Shown here: piece by piece, positions 1 through 6,248 of the stretch
How positions within the stretch are numbered: the stretch's first letter is position 1
Layout of the letters: each line of letters opens with the position of its first letter
From: an uncultured Bacteroidales bacterium
GTDB lineage: Bacteria; Bacteroidota; Bacteroidia; Bacteroidales; UBA932
Reading direction: 5' to 3'
Assembly (NCBI GenBank): GCA_900317065.1
Contig: ONFK01000102.1
Location: 1-6,248, forward strand
Length of the DNA: 6,248 bases
Position numbers and translations under genes: made by a program
Notes under the pieces: generated by a model
The model's database searches: none
Seen by the model: only the letters and a program-made list of their open reading frames with translations
Told to the model about the DNA's origin: nothing

Positions 1-866
1 CTGCTGCCTTCGTTGTTGATCTTGAAGTTGTTGAAGAAGTTGTCCTCAATGCTGTAGGAGCCGGCGTCGATGATGGCGTCGCAGCAGCGTACGGCATTGG
101 TATAGAAGTCGGCGGCGGAACTGATCTTGCTGCCGGCGGTGTTGGTCAGGTCGATGTTGGAAGGGGTGCATCCGAAGGACTCGGCGTTGAGGTAGAGGCG
201 TGCGAGCAGAGCATAGGCGAAGCCCTGGGTTGCGCGGCCGTAATTCAGCGCACGGTTCGCGTCGGTGACCACGGGGAGGTTTGGAGCATTCTTCTCCAGG
301 CAGTCCACAAGGCGGCTCCATACTTTTTCGGGCGCCATCAGGGGTTCGGTGTCAGACTCGAATTTCTCCTGATATGGAATGCGTCCGAAACAGTCGAAGA
401 GCATGTAATAGTAGTAGCTGCGCATGACCTCTAGTTCTCCCACATACTGTGCGAAAACCTTTTCGGACATCGATTCCTTATTGTTCTCGAGCGTGGCGAT
501 CAGTTTGTTGCAGAGCACCGCGCCTGAAATGGTAGTGTTCCAGATATTTCGGAAGGCCTGGCCCATCACATCCCAATTGTGGGTGTTGAGATTGCGCCAG
601 TAGTTGCCGTCGGCCCAGTCCTTGTCGGGCATGCGGATAGGGCATACGCCCTCGTCGGCGGTAAGGGTTACGACGCCCCAGTATCCCCAGTGATCGTGAA
701 GCCACTTGACATCGGCGTATGCCTGGCCGACAAGCAGGGCAACATTTTCTTCCTTGGACATCATATCCTTGGTAGTAGGGTTGCCATAGTTGACCTCGTC
801 CAGCATGCTGTCGCAGGAATTCAGGGCGAGAAGTGCAAGTACAGAAGCAAATATTATCTTTTTCAT
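1..866 (-). CDS. SusD-like outer-membrane glycan-binding lipoprotein, N-terminal part (cut by window edge)
   Basis: This is a SusD/RagB-family surface lipoprotein, which caps the SusC barrel and helps deliver glycan to it. Reading from the ATG at 866, the frame is open for 288 codons and leaves the window without a stop; family members usually have about 500-550 residues, so the C-terminal half is missing. Residues 1-17 form a lipoprotein signal ending L-N-S before Cys18. The acidic residues that follow (C-D-S-M-L-D-E) resemble the surface-export signal of Bacteroidota lipoproteins. Family hallmarks are visible: GELEVMRSYYYYMLFDCFGR (143-162), followed by IPY, matches the usual E-x-R-F-L-R-A-Y-Y-Y segment, and GRATQGFAYALLARLYL (210-226) matches the usual GRAT-x-G-x-A-x-A-L-L-A-R-x-Y segment; both belong to the helical TPR-like core. 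The gene starts 12 bp after the SusC stop, with no clear Shine-Dalgarno sequence. Family is certain; ligand is unknown. Confidence 0.95.
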   Translation of the reverse strand, partial: MKKIIFASVLALLALNSCDSMLDEVNYGNPTTKDMMSKEENVALLVGQAYADVKWLHDHWGYWGVVTLTADEGVCPIRMPDKDWADGNYWRNLNTHNWDVMGQAFRNIWNTTISGAVLCNKLIATLENNKESMSEKVFAQYVGELEVMRSYYYYMLFDCFGRIPYQEKFESDTEPLMAPEKVWSRLVDCLEKNAPNLPVVTDANRALNYGRATQGFAYALLARLYLNAESFGCTPSNIDLTNTAGSKISSAADFYTNAVRCCDAIIDAGSYSIEDNFFNNFKINNEGS

Positions 867-878
867 AACCGTCAGATT

Positions 879-3845
879 TTAATAGAGGCTGATGTTCACG
901 CCGATGAGGAAGGTTGCAACCGTTGGATAGAAAGAGCACCAGTCAATGCCGGCATCCCATACGCCCGTGGTGTTGACCTCCGGGTCCTGCCCGCTGTATT
1001 TCGTGATGGTGAGCAGGTTCTGCCCGGTAGCATATATCCTTGCGGAACGGATGAATTTGTTCTCCTTGAGATTGAAGGTGTATCCGACAGTAAGATTGTC
1101 GAGTTTGATGTAGGAGCCGTCCTCCAGGTAATAGCTGGAGAAATGGGCTTTGTCGGAAAGCACGGTGTTCGCACCGTCGATATCCTTCATGAACACATTG
1201 AAGGTCTGGGAGTCCTGAGGGCCGTATGCCCAGCGGGTAAGGTTCAGGATCTTGTTGCCGAATACACCGCGGAAGAACAGGGATGCGTCCCAGTTCTTGT
1301 AGCGGACATTGTTGTTCCAGCCGAAAGTGAAGAGAGGCTGGGCGTTGCCGATCACCTGACGGTGGCCTTCCGTGGCATTGGCGCCGGAGACGACGCCGCC
1401 CTCGGGAGTGTTGAACATCCAGGTGCCGTCGGATTTGAAGCCCGCAAAGTCGAGGCCGTAGAATGCGCCGACGGGCTGTCCCTCGATGAGGATTTGGGTG
1501 TTGGTGTTCATGATGCCGTTTTCACCTACGCCGCCGGAAGTGGTTTCCTTGTAGTTGAATCCCTTCTCGGGGTCCGAAAGGCGGGTGATGTAGTTGCGGT
1601 TGAAGGAGATGGTGGGAGTTGTGGTCCAACTGAAGTCTTCCTTCTTGAGCGCTACGTAGCTAAGCGAGAGTTCCGCACCGTAACTGTCCATCTGGCCGGC
1701 ATTTGCAAGCAGGGTGTGGAACTGATAAGGAGGAGTGGGGACCTCATAGTCCCAGAGCAGGTCGGCGGTGTGGCGGTAGTAAACGTCCAAACTTCCGTAG
1801 AGGCGGTTGTCCAGGAGACTGTAGTCCACGCCGAGGTTGTATTCGAACTTCTTTTCCCATTTGAGGTCGGGGTTGACGTTCTGGGCGACCGCGTAGGTGT
1901 ATACATACTGGCCGTTGTACCAGAAGGTTCCGCCGTTGGAAAGCATCTCGATGGAACGGAGGTCGCTGGCGAGGTTGTTGCCGGTGACACCGAATCCGAG
2001 ACGCAGCTTGAGGTCGTTCACCCAGCTGACATTCTTCATGAAGTCTTCGCCGCTGACGCGCCATCCTGCGCTGAGTGCGGGGAAGAGACCCCACTTGTGG
2101 TTGGCTCCGAAGCGGGAAGAACCTTCGCGACGGATGGAGGCGGAAAGGAGATACTTGTCCTTGTAATTATAATTGGCACGGAAGAACAGGGCGGCCAGGG
2201 TGTTGGAGTTGCGGTACGAGCTTACATTCAGGTATTGTTTCGTGGCATCGCCGTTGCCGATCTGATAGTACTTGGCATCGTCGGTGGGGAAACCCTTGTT
2301 GGATATGTCGGAACCGTCATAGAGAAAGTTCTGCCAGGAGAAACCTCCGACAAGGGCGAGGCTGTGACCATTGAAGTTGTGCACGTAGTCGGCGGTTATT
2401 TCCAGCAGGCGGCTGTAGTTGAAGTTGCCACCGCGGGCTGCCGTACCGGAGTCGGAGAGGTCGGTATTGACGCCGTGATTGTAAGAGAAACTGCGGTTGT
2501 CGCCCTCTTCCATCGCTCCGAATGCGTTGATTTTCAAGCCTTCCACCGGCTTGATATTCACCGTGGCCTTGACACTTCCGCGGAAGTAGTTGCCATCGCC
2601 GTAGGATTCCTTCCGGTTCATATTTTCTACAGGATTCACCGCACCTGTCTCAGTAGGGAAATAGTATCCGTTGGAAGTGCTTGCGTCGTAGATGGGATAA
2701 GTCGGGTTAAGCAGCGAGGCGTACTTGAAATCTCCGCAGAAATAGTCGTTGCGGTAGTGCATGTAAGAAAGGTCGTACTGGAGATCGAGCCAGCCGTCGA
2801 GGGCTTTCTGCCCGGCGGCGATCTTTGCGATCATTTCGTTGCGGTTGGTGTTGCGGGCTATGCCCTCGGCGTTCTTGTAGTTGACCGAAGCGCGATAGTT
2901 GAACTTGCGTGAAGATCCCACGATCGCAACGTTGTGGTTGTGCGCGATGGCGGCGGACCTGGTGACTTCGGAGAGCCAGTCGGTATTGTAGGTTTCGCCG
3001 GCGGCATCGGTGTAGAGGGCGGGTTTTACCTTACCTCCGCTGAGTTCGGCAAGGTTGCGGTACTGTTCGGGGGTAGCCATTCCGAGGTCGCCGTTCTTGA
3101 CGGATACGGAGGCGTATCCAGAATACTCGACGTGGGTGCTGGCCACATCTTCGAAGTTTTCACCTCGTTTCGTGGTGATAATGATGACACCGTTGGTTCC
3201 GCGGGTACCGTAGATTGCGGCTGCGGAACCGTCCTTCAGCACATCCATCGAAGCGATTTCATCGCTGGAGATGTTGTCGATGTTGCTCACCGGCACACCG
3301 TCGACGATGAACAGAGGAGAGGTGCCTGCACCTTTGTCGAGGGTGGAGAAACCACGGATCTGGATATTGTATCCGGTACTGGTCGGGTCGGAGGTGGTCT
3401 TTATGATGTTGAGACCGGCAACCTTACCCTGAAGCAGACCCATGGGGTTTGTCTTGACGCCGGCGTTGAAATCTTCGCTCTTGATGGAAGCGACGGAGCC
3501 GGTGACCTCTTTCTTCTTCTGTGAACCGTAACCGATCACGACCACTTCATCGAGGAAAGTGGTGTCGTCGGAAAGAGTGATTGTGGCAGGCACTTCAGAT
3601 GCCTTGAAAGTTTGGGTGGCATAGCCGATGCAGCTGACTTCCACGATTGCTTCCGGTCCGGAAACAGTGAAAGCGTAGTCACCGTCCAGGCCGGTGGACA
3701 CACCGTTGGAGGTTCCCTGCTCCAGGACCGTGGCCCCGAATACAGGGCCGAGTTGGTCGACCACGATGCCTTTGACCTGATAGCCTTGTGCGAAGGCAGT
3801 CAGACCAAGAATGAACATTGTTGCGAGACTAATGATTCTCTTCAT
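879..3845 (-). CDS. SusC/RagA-family TonB-linked outer-membrane transporter
   Basis: This 988-residue protein is a TonB-dependent outer-membrane importer of the SusC type, normally taking up oligosaccharides in complex with the SusD partner encoded next. Residues 1-19 are a signal peptide (basic start, hydrophobic core, A-F-A before Q20). Residues about 23-95 form a carboxypeptidase-regulatory-like beta domain. The family TonB-box region FLDEVVVIGYG follows at 98-107. The plug spans about 111-230 and carries IRGFSTLD (163-170), PLFIVDGVPV (177-186) and the hallmark segment from SMDVLKDG through GTNGVIIITTKRG (199-228). The rest is the 22-strand barrel, including the typical GQNLLTITKYSGQDPEVN (941-958), and ends in an aromatic residue (Tyr988). 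Length is normal and no frameshift is seen. There is no N-terminal STN domain, so it is not a sigma/anti-sigma-coupled signalling transducer. It starts 10 bp after the MFS stop, implying co-transcription. Substrate cannot be read from the sequence. Confidence 0.97.
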   Translation of the reverse strand: MKRIISLATMFILGLTAFAQGYQVKGIVVDQLGPVFGATVLEQGTSNGVSTGLDGDYAFTVSGPEAIVEVSCIGYATQTFKASEVPATITLSDDTTFLDEVVVIGYGSQKKKEVTGSVASIKSEDFNAGVKTNPMGLLQGKVAGLNIIKTTSDPTSTGYNIQIRGFSTLDKGAGTSPLFIVDGVPVSNIDNISSDEIASMDVLKDGSAAAIYGTRGTNGVIIITTKRGENFEDVASTHVEYSGYASVSVKNGDLGMATPEQYRNLAELSGGKVKPALYTDAAGETYNTDWLSEVTRSAAIAHNHNVAIVGSSRKFNYRASVNYKNAEGIARNTNRNEMIAKIAAGQKALDGWLDLQYDLSYMHYRNDYFCGDFKYASLLNPTYPIYDASTSNGYYFPTETGAVNPVENMNRKESYGDGNYFRGSVKATVNIKPVEGLKINAFGAMEEGDNRSFSYNHGVNTDLSDSGTAARGGNFNYSRLLEITADYVHNFNGHSLALVGGFSWQNFLYDGSDISNKGFPTDDAKYYQIGNGDATKQYLNVSSYRNSNTLAALFFRANYNYKDKYLLSASIRREGSSRFGANHKWGLFPALSAGWRVSGEDFMKNVSWVNDLKLRLGFGVTGNNLASDLRSIEMLSNGGTFWYNGQYVYTYAVAQNVNPDLKWEKKFEYNLGVDYSLLDNRLYGSLDVYYRHTADLLWDYEVPTPPYQFHTLLANAGQMDSYGAELSLSYVALKKEDFSWTTTPTISFNRNYITRLSDPEKGFNYKETTSGGVGENGIMNTNTQILIEGQPVGAFYGLDFAGFKSDGTWMFNTPEGGVVSGANATEGHRQVIGNAQPLFTFGWNNNVRYKNWDASLFFRGVFGNKILNLTRWAYGPQDSQTFNVFMKDIDGANTVLSDKAHFSSYYLEDGSYIKLDNLTVGYTFNLKENKFIRSARIYATGQNLLTITKYSGQDPEVNTTGVWDAGIDWCSFYPTVATFLIGVNISLY

Positions 3846-3855
3846 ATCTATATGA

Positions 3856-5190
3856 TTATTTCTGTTTGGTATCGATAAAACGTACGCAGAGCGCTCCCAG
3901 CACGAGGAAAACTCCTGCGGTCACGAGCATTGCGGGCTGGCTGCCCACGACATTCAGCACCAGGCCGCCGGTTGCCGCGGCGACTATCTGCGGCAGGCAG
4001 ATGGTGCAGTTGAACAGGCCGAGGTAGCTGCCCATATAGGGGTTGCCTTCGAGGGCGTTGGTCAGCAGGGTGAAGGGCAGGGCCAGCATCGCCGCCCAGG
4101 CGGTTCCGATGAGGAAGTAGGCTGCGCAGGCGAGGAATTTGTCGTGGATGAAGAAGAGCGATACGAAGCCGAGCGCTCCGATGAGCAGGCTCACCACGTA
4201 GGCGGTCCTGATGTTCCTGAATTTAGGCAGGACGGTAGCCCAGAGGATGGATCCGACGGCCTGCACTGCGAACACCACGCCAACCCAGTTGCCGGCTGCC
4301 TGATAATCGGCGGAAGCGGTGTCGGTGACTCCGCCCCAGCAGTTGAACGCGAGGGTGCCGTTGGAGTAGGTCCACATGTAGAGGAACGCCGCCCAGCAGA
4401 AGAACTGCACGAGACCCACGGTCCAGAAGGTGCGGGGCGCCTTTTTAAGCAGCGTCAGAAGGCCTTCCCCCTTGGCGTTTCCGGCTTTGGACGGGTCGAT
4501 CCCGTGAAACTCCGCATATTCTGCCGGAGGCATCTCCTTCACCTTCACGAAAGTGTAGAGAACGCAGACGATGAGGATGGCGGCGCCCACATAGAAGGAC
4601 GTGATGACGCTCGGCGGAACCTGCCCGCCGGGGGCCTCGTTCGCAATCCCTATCCATGTGAAGAAGATGGGGAAAAGATATCCGAACAGGCTGCCGGCGT
4701 TGCAGAGGAAGCTCTGGATGGAGTAGGCCTTAGCCTTCTGCTCCTCGTTCACCATGTCGCCCACCATCATCTTGAAAGGCTGCATCGCCACGTTGATGCT
4801 GGTGTCCAGGAAGATGAGGCTGAAGAGCCCGAACCACATGGCGGCGTTGAGTCCCAGGAGCATGTAGGAGGTGGACAGATTCAAGCTGCCGGCGTTGGGC
4901 AGGAGGATCATCACGAGCACTGCCACGATGGCTCCCGCCAGGAGGTAGGGCTTGCGACGTCCCATGCGGCACCAGGTCCGGTCGGACCATTTGCCGATGA
5001 GCGGCTGGACCAGCATTCCCATGAGGGGCGGTAGTATCCAGAAGAAGCTCAGCTGGTGAGGGTCCGCACCGAGCGTTGCGAATATCCTGCTGATGTTGGC
5101 GCTCTGCAGCGCATATGCTATCTGCACTCCGAAGAAACCGAAGCTCAGATTCCACATCTGCCAAAAGGACAAGTTGGTTTTATTTCCCAT
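3856..5190 (-). CDS. MFS sugar transporter, SLC45/GPH-like
   Basis: This 444-residue inner-membrane protein is a major facilitator of the type often annotated SLC45-family or sugar:cation symporter in Bacteroidota. It probably carries a disaccharide or short oligosaccharide from periplasm to cytoplasm. It shows about twelve hydrophobic segments; the first spans roughly residues 11-31. The MFS loop 2-3 motif is clear: GKWSDRTWCRMGRRKP (66-81), of the form G-x4-D-R-T-x-x-R-x-G-R-R-x-P. A second conserved stretch, D129 through about F161, has D-T-S-x-N, Q-P-F-K, V-G-D-M-V and E-E-Q-K-A-K-A. A hydrophilic loop near 216-250 separates the two six-helix halves, and the second half opens with FFCWAAFLYMWTYSNG. 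It is first in the operon, ahead of susC. Related transporters sit in alpha-glucan loci of some Bacteroidota, so maltose-type substrates are possible, but nothing here proves it. Confidence 0.9.
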   Translation of the reverse strand: MGNKTNLSFWQMWNLSFGFFGVQIAYALQSANISRIFATLGADPHQLSFFWILPPLMGMLVQPLIGKWSDRTWCRMGRRKPYLLAGAIVAVLVMILLPNAGSLNLSTSYMLLGLNAAMWFGLFSLIFLDTSINVAMQPFKMMVGDMVNEEQKAKAYSIQSFLCNAGSLFGYLFPIFFTWIGIANEAPGGQVPPSVITSFYVGAAILIVCVLYTFVKVKEMPPAEYAEFHGIDPSKAGNAKGEGLLTLLKKAPRTFWTVGLVQFFCWAAFLYMWTYSNGTLAFNCWGGVTDTASADYQAAGNWVGVVFAVQAVGSILWATVLPKFRNIRTAYVVSLLIGALGFVSLFFIHDKFLACAAYFLIGTAWAAMLALPFTLLTNALEGNPYMGSYLGLFNCTICLPQIVAAATGGLVLNVVGSQPAMLVTAGVFLVLGALCVRFIDTKQK

Positions 5191-5221
5191 ATGGTTGGTC
5201 TGTTTCAGCGTTAAAACGACG

Positions 5222-5229
5222 CGAATTTA
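5222..5229 (-). promoter_or_regulatory. Candidate -7 element of the MFS-SusC-SusD operon
   Basis: Read on the minus strand this is TAAATTCG, matching seven of eight defined-or-free positions of the Bacteroidota -7 consensus TAnnTTTG (C replaces the third T). Transcription would begin near 5214, giving a leader of about 24 nt before the MFS ATG. No good TTTG -33 box lies at the expected distance, only an A/T-rich stretch (TTATTTATAAAA), which would fit a promoter that needs an activator. The assignment is by eye. Confidence 0.4.
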
Positions 5230-5255
5230 TGTTTTTTCATTTTATAAATAAGGGC

Positions 5256-5287
5256 TTTCCGATGAACAGGCGTTTTTTTCGGATGAA
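5256..5287. repeat. Two 11-bp direct repeats with 21-bp period, candidate LytTR operator
   Basis: TTTCCGATGAA (5256-5266) and TTTCGGATGAA (5277-5287) differ at one base. Their start-to-start distance is 21 bp, two turns of B-DNA, so both copies face the same side of the helix. Known LytTR-domain regulators (AgrA, ComE and relatives) bind two direct repeats of about 9 bp separated by about 12 bp, which gives the same period. The pair lies roughly midway between the two candidate promoters, at about -42 to -73 from either predicted start site. The repeats are seen directly; their role as the binding site of the neighbouring LytTR protein is inference. A weaker GATGA occurs at 5300-5304 but is out of phase (18 bp). 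Confidence 0.5.
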
Positions 5288-5303
5288 TTGGAGCTATTTG
5301 ATG

Positions 5304-5316
5304 ACGAAATTTTCGT
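5304..5316. repeat. Interrupted palindrome ACGAAA-T-TTTCGT beside the LytTR gene promoter
   Basis: The two 6-bp arms are perfect inverted copies around one central T. The right arm ends on the first base of the TATCTTG box. A further CGAAA at 5323-5327 pairs with TTTCG at 5311-5315, so the TATCTTG box is exactly enclosed by inverted 5-bp arms. This could be an operator for a dimeric repressor or for autoregulation. Short A/T-rich palindromes also arise by chance, so the function is unproven. Confidence 0.35.
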
Positions 5317-5322
5317 ATCTTG
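5316..5322 (+). promoter_or_regulatory. Candidate -7 element of the LytTR gene
   Basis: TATCTTG lies in the context CGTATCTTGCGAAACT, which resembles the Bacteroidota -7 element TAnnTTTG with one T missing. A TTTG at 5297-5300 could serve as the -33 box, but the 15-bp spacing is shorter than usual. If this is the promoter, transcription starts close to 5329-5330, at or just before the ATG, so the mRNA would be leaderless or nearly so. Assigned by eye, without mapped start sites. Confidence 0.4.
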
Positions 5323-5329
5323 CGAAACT

Positions 5330-6226
5330 ATGAGTAAAATGCGAGCCCATTGGCTTATACATATCTTCGCCCTTCTTCACCTGCTTACAGCGATTGTATG
5401 CAAGGCGTCCGGGCTGAGCGACACACTGCTCCTGACAATGCTTACGATGACGCTCACGGTGCTCCTGTGCGCCCGCGAGCGACTTTCCCTCGAATTCACG
5501 GCGCTGGCCATCGTGCTTGTGAACGTGGTCGGCTATTTCGCCGGAGTGGGGCTTGCGGCGTTATTCGATTTCATCTCGGCGGATGCGACATTGCGCGCCG
5601 GACTCGCCACCTTCCTCACCACTGAGTTCATCGGCTGGATGCTGCTGCTTGCAGCCCGTTCAAGGGTCGCCTCCTTCGGAAGGGGCGCCGGCCTGATAGT
5701 CGAAGACAAGCAGATGACGGTGCTCATCATCGCAATCGCGATAATCTATGTGGCAAGGGTCCTGCTGGACCTCTACTCCAGCGGCGAGGGCTCCCGCGGG
5801 GAGATCATAGGCAATTCCATAGCCCTCCTGCTCTTCGTGGCGGACGTGGCCTTCATCGCCCGCAGCGTGCGCGATGCGCAGACCCACCCCATTTATAAAG
5901 AAAGATTCCTGGTACGCGTTGGAGACAAGATCATCCCCCTGCAAACCAGCGAAATAGCATGCGTGGTCTCAGAAAACAAGGGCACCTATATCATCTGCAG
6001 GGACGGTTCCCGCTATGTCGTAAATCCCTCCCTGGACGAACTGTCCGGAGGCCTGGACCCGCAGATGTTTTTCCGCATTTCCCGCAGCGCCATCGTTTCC
6101 AAGGCGGAGGTGCTGGGTGCGGAGAAGCTGCCCGGCGGAAAGCTTGTACTGGATACGAAGCTGTCAACCCCGCTGGAAGTCAGCAGGGCCCGTGTGGAAG
6201 ATTTCTTGTCCTGGTTGGAAAACTGA
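5330..6226 (+). CDS. Membrane-embedded LytTR-domain transcriptional regulator
   Basis: This 298-residue protein joins an N-terminal membrane domain to a C-terminal LytTR DNA-binding domain. About six hydrophobic helices are visible, near residues 9-26, 32-48, 54-78, 91-108, 129-148 and 159-178. From about residue 189 the LytTR domain begins: RFLVRVGDKIIPL, then the strand EIACVVSENKGTYIIC, the helix SLDELSGGL, the hallmark FFRISRSAIVSKAEV (247-261), and the closing VSRARVEDFLSWL (284-296). There is no response-regulator receiver domain, so the signal probably comes through the membrane part rather than by phosphorylation. An in-frame TTG at 5288 would add 14 residues, but I chose ATG 5330 because the upstream stretch contains the likely promoter and those residues are not part of a recognisable domain; ATG 5339 is a further option. 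It is divergent from the SusC/D operon and is its likeliest local regulator, which is inference. The membrane part's ligand is unknown. Confidence 0.88.
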   Translation: MSKMRAHWLIHIFALLHLLTAIVCKASGLSDTLLLTMLTMTLTVLLCARERLSLEFTALAIVLVNVVGYFAGVGLAALFDFISADATLRAGLATFLTTEFIGWMLLLAARSRVASFGRGAGLIVEDKQMTVLIIAIAIIYVARVLLDLYSSGEGSRGEIIGNSIALLLFVADVAFIARSVRDAQTHPIYKERFLVRVGDKIIPLQTSEIACVVSENKGTYIICRDGSRYVVNPSLDELSGGLDPQMFFRISRSAIVSKAEVLGAEKLPGGKLVLDTKLSTPLEVSRARVEDFLSWLEN

Positions 6227-6230
6227 CGAT

Positions 6231-6248
6231 ATGAATACGATACTCTTT
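6231..6248 (+). CDS. Start of a possible downstream gene (cut by window edge)
   Basis: Four bases after the LytTR stop codon an ATG opens a frame reading M-N-T-I-L-F to the end of the window. The tight spacing and shared strand suggest a second cistron co-transcribed with the regulator. Six codons are too few to assign a family. No terminator separates the two. Confidence 0.4.

Larger units (their letters stand above)
5191..5329. promoter_or_regulatory. Divergent intergenic control region
   Basis: This AT-rich 139 bp stretch is the only sizeable non-coding DNA in the window and must hold the start signals for both the MFS-SusC-SusD operon (leftward) and the LytTR gene (rightward). Visible contents are a -7-like box for each direction, a pair of near-identical 11-mers 21 bp apart in the middle, a perfect interrupted palindrome next to the rightward promoter, and several A or T tracts. 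I see no tRNA, riboswitch or GC-rich terminator hairpin in it. Confidence 0.8.

Noticed and set aside
867..878. Possible attenuator or hairpin between SusC and SusD
   Set aside because: The gap is only 12 bp and contains no inverted repeat; ordinary co-transcription explains it.
478..939. 153-codon minus-strand frame overlapping the SusD start
   Set aside because: It is out of frame with the clear SusD lipoprotein reading frame starting at 866 and overlaps the end of SusC; the Arg/Gln/His-rich translation is a shadow.
579..2912. 777-codon plus-strand open frame opposite SusC and SusD, with a continuation at 2934-3524 in the same frame
   Set aside because: It is in exact codon register with the sense genes, so it is broken only where they use TTA, CTA or TCA, which this GC-rich genome rarely does. 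It crosses the SusC/SusD junction only because the two genes share a frame. The translation has no recognisable domain.
4144..5034. 296-codon plus-strand open frame opposite the MFS gene
   Set aside because: Same cause: it is in codon register with the MFS gene and gives a low-complexity, Glu/His/Gly-rich translation with no domain.
5271..5280. GC followed by a T7 run as a possible intrinsic terminator
   Set aside because: No stable GC-rich hairpin precedes the T run, and it lies between divergent genes, where no transcript needs to end.
5115..5333. 72-codon plus-strand frame spanning the MFS start and the intergenic region
   Set aside because: It overlaps the MFS N-terminus antisense and has no supporting start context or domain; its intergenic part is better explained as promoter DNA.

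Overview
The window looks like a Bacteroidota chromosome, most likely Bacteroidales. The reasons are a SusC/SusD pair, a SusD-type lipoprotein signal, near-absence of Shine-Dalgarno sequences, and promoter-like boxes close to the Bacteroidota -7 consensus TAnnTTTG. Coding DNA is fairly GC-rich and avoids TTA, CTA and TCA codons, so long antisense frames stay open as artefacts. I cannot place the genus.

Layout. Minus-strand genes fill positions 1-5190, transcribed right to left: an SLC45/GPH-like MFS sugar transporter (5190-3856), then a SusC-family TonB-dependent outer-membrane transporter (3845-879), then the N-terminal 288 codons of a SusD-like lipoprotein (866 to the left edge). The gaps are 10 and 12 bp, so this is almost certainly one operon, the start of a polysaccharide utilisation locus. 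A 139 bp AT-rich region (5191-5329) separates it from a divergent plus-strand gene (5330-6226) encoding a six-helix membrane protein with a C-terminal LytTR DNA-binding domain. Four bases after that gene, an ATG opens a further reading frame that runs off the right edge.

How the parts may work together. SusD and SusC would capture a glycan fragment and import it across the outer membrane. The MFS protein would move the resulting di- or oligosaccharide across the inner membrane. No glycoside hydrolase lies in the window, so the substrate is unknown; the MFS type suggests a disaccharide or short oligosaccharide. The SusC protein has no STN signalling domain, and no ECF sigma, anti-sigma, SusR-like or hybrid two-component gene is visible. 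The divergent membrane LytTR protein is therefore the only candidate regulator here. The shared intergenic region holds two near-identical 11-mers exactly 21 bp apart, the spacing typical of LytTR operators, roughly midway between the two candidate promoters. That arrangement is the most interesting feature of the window.
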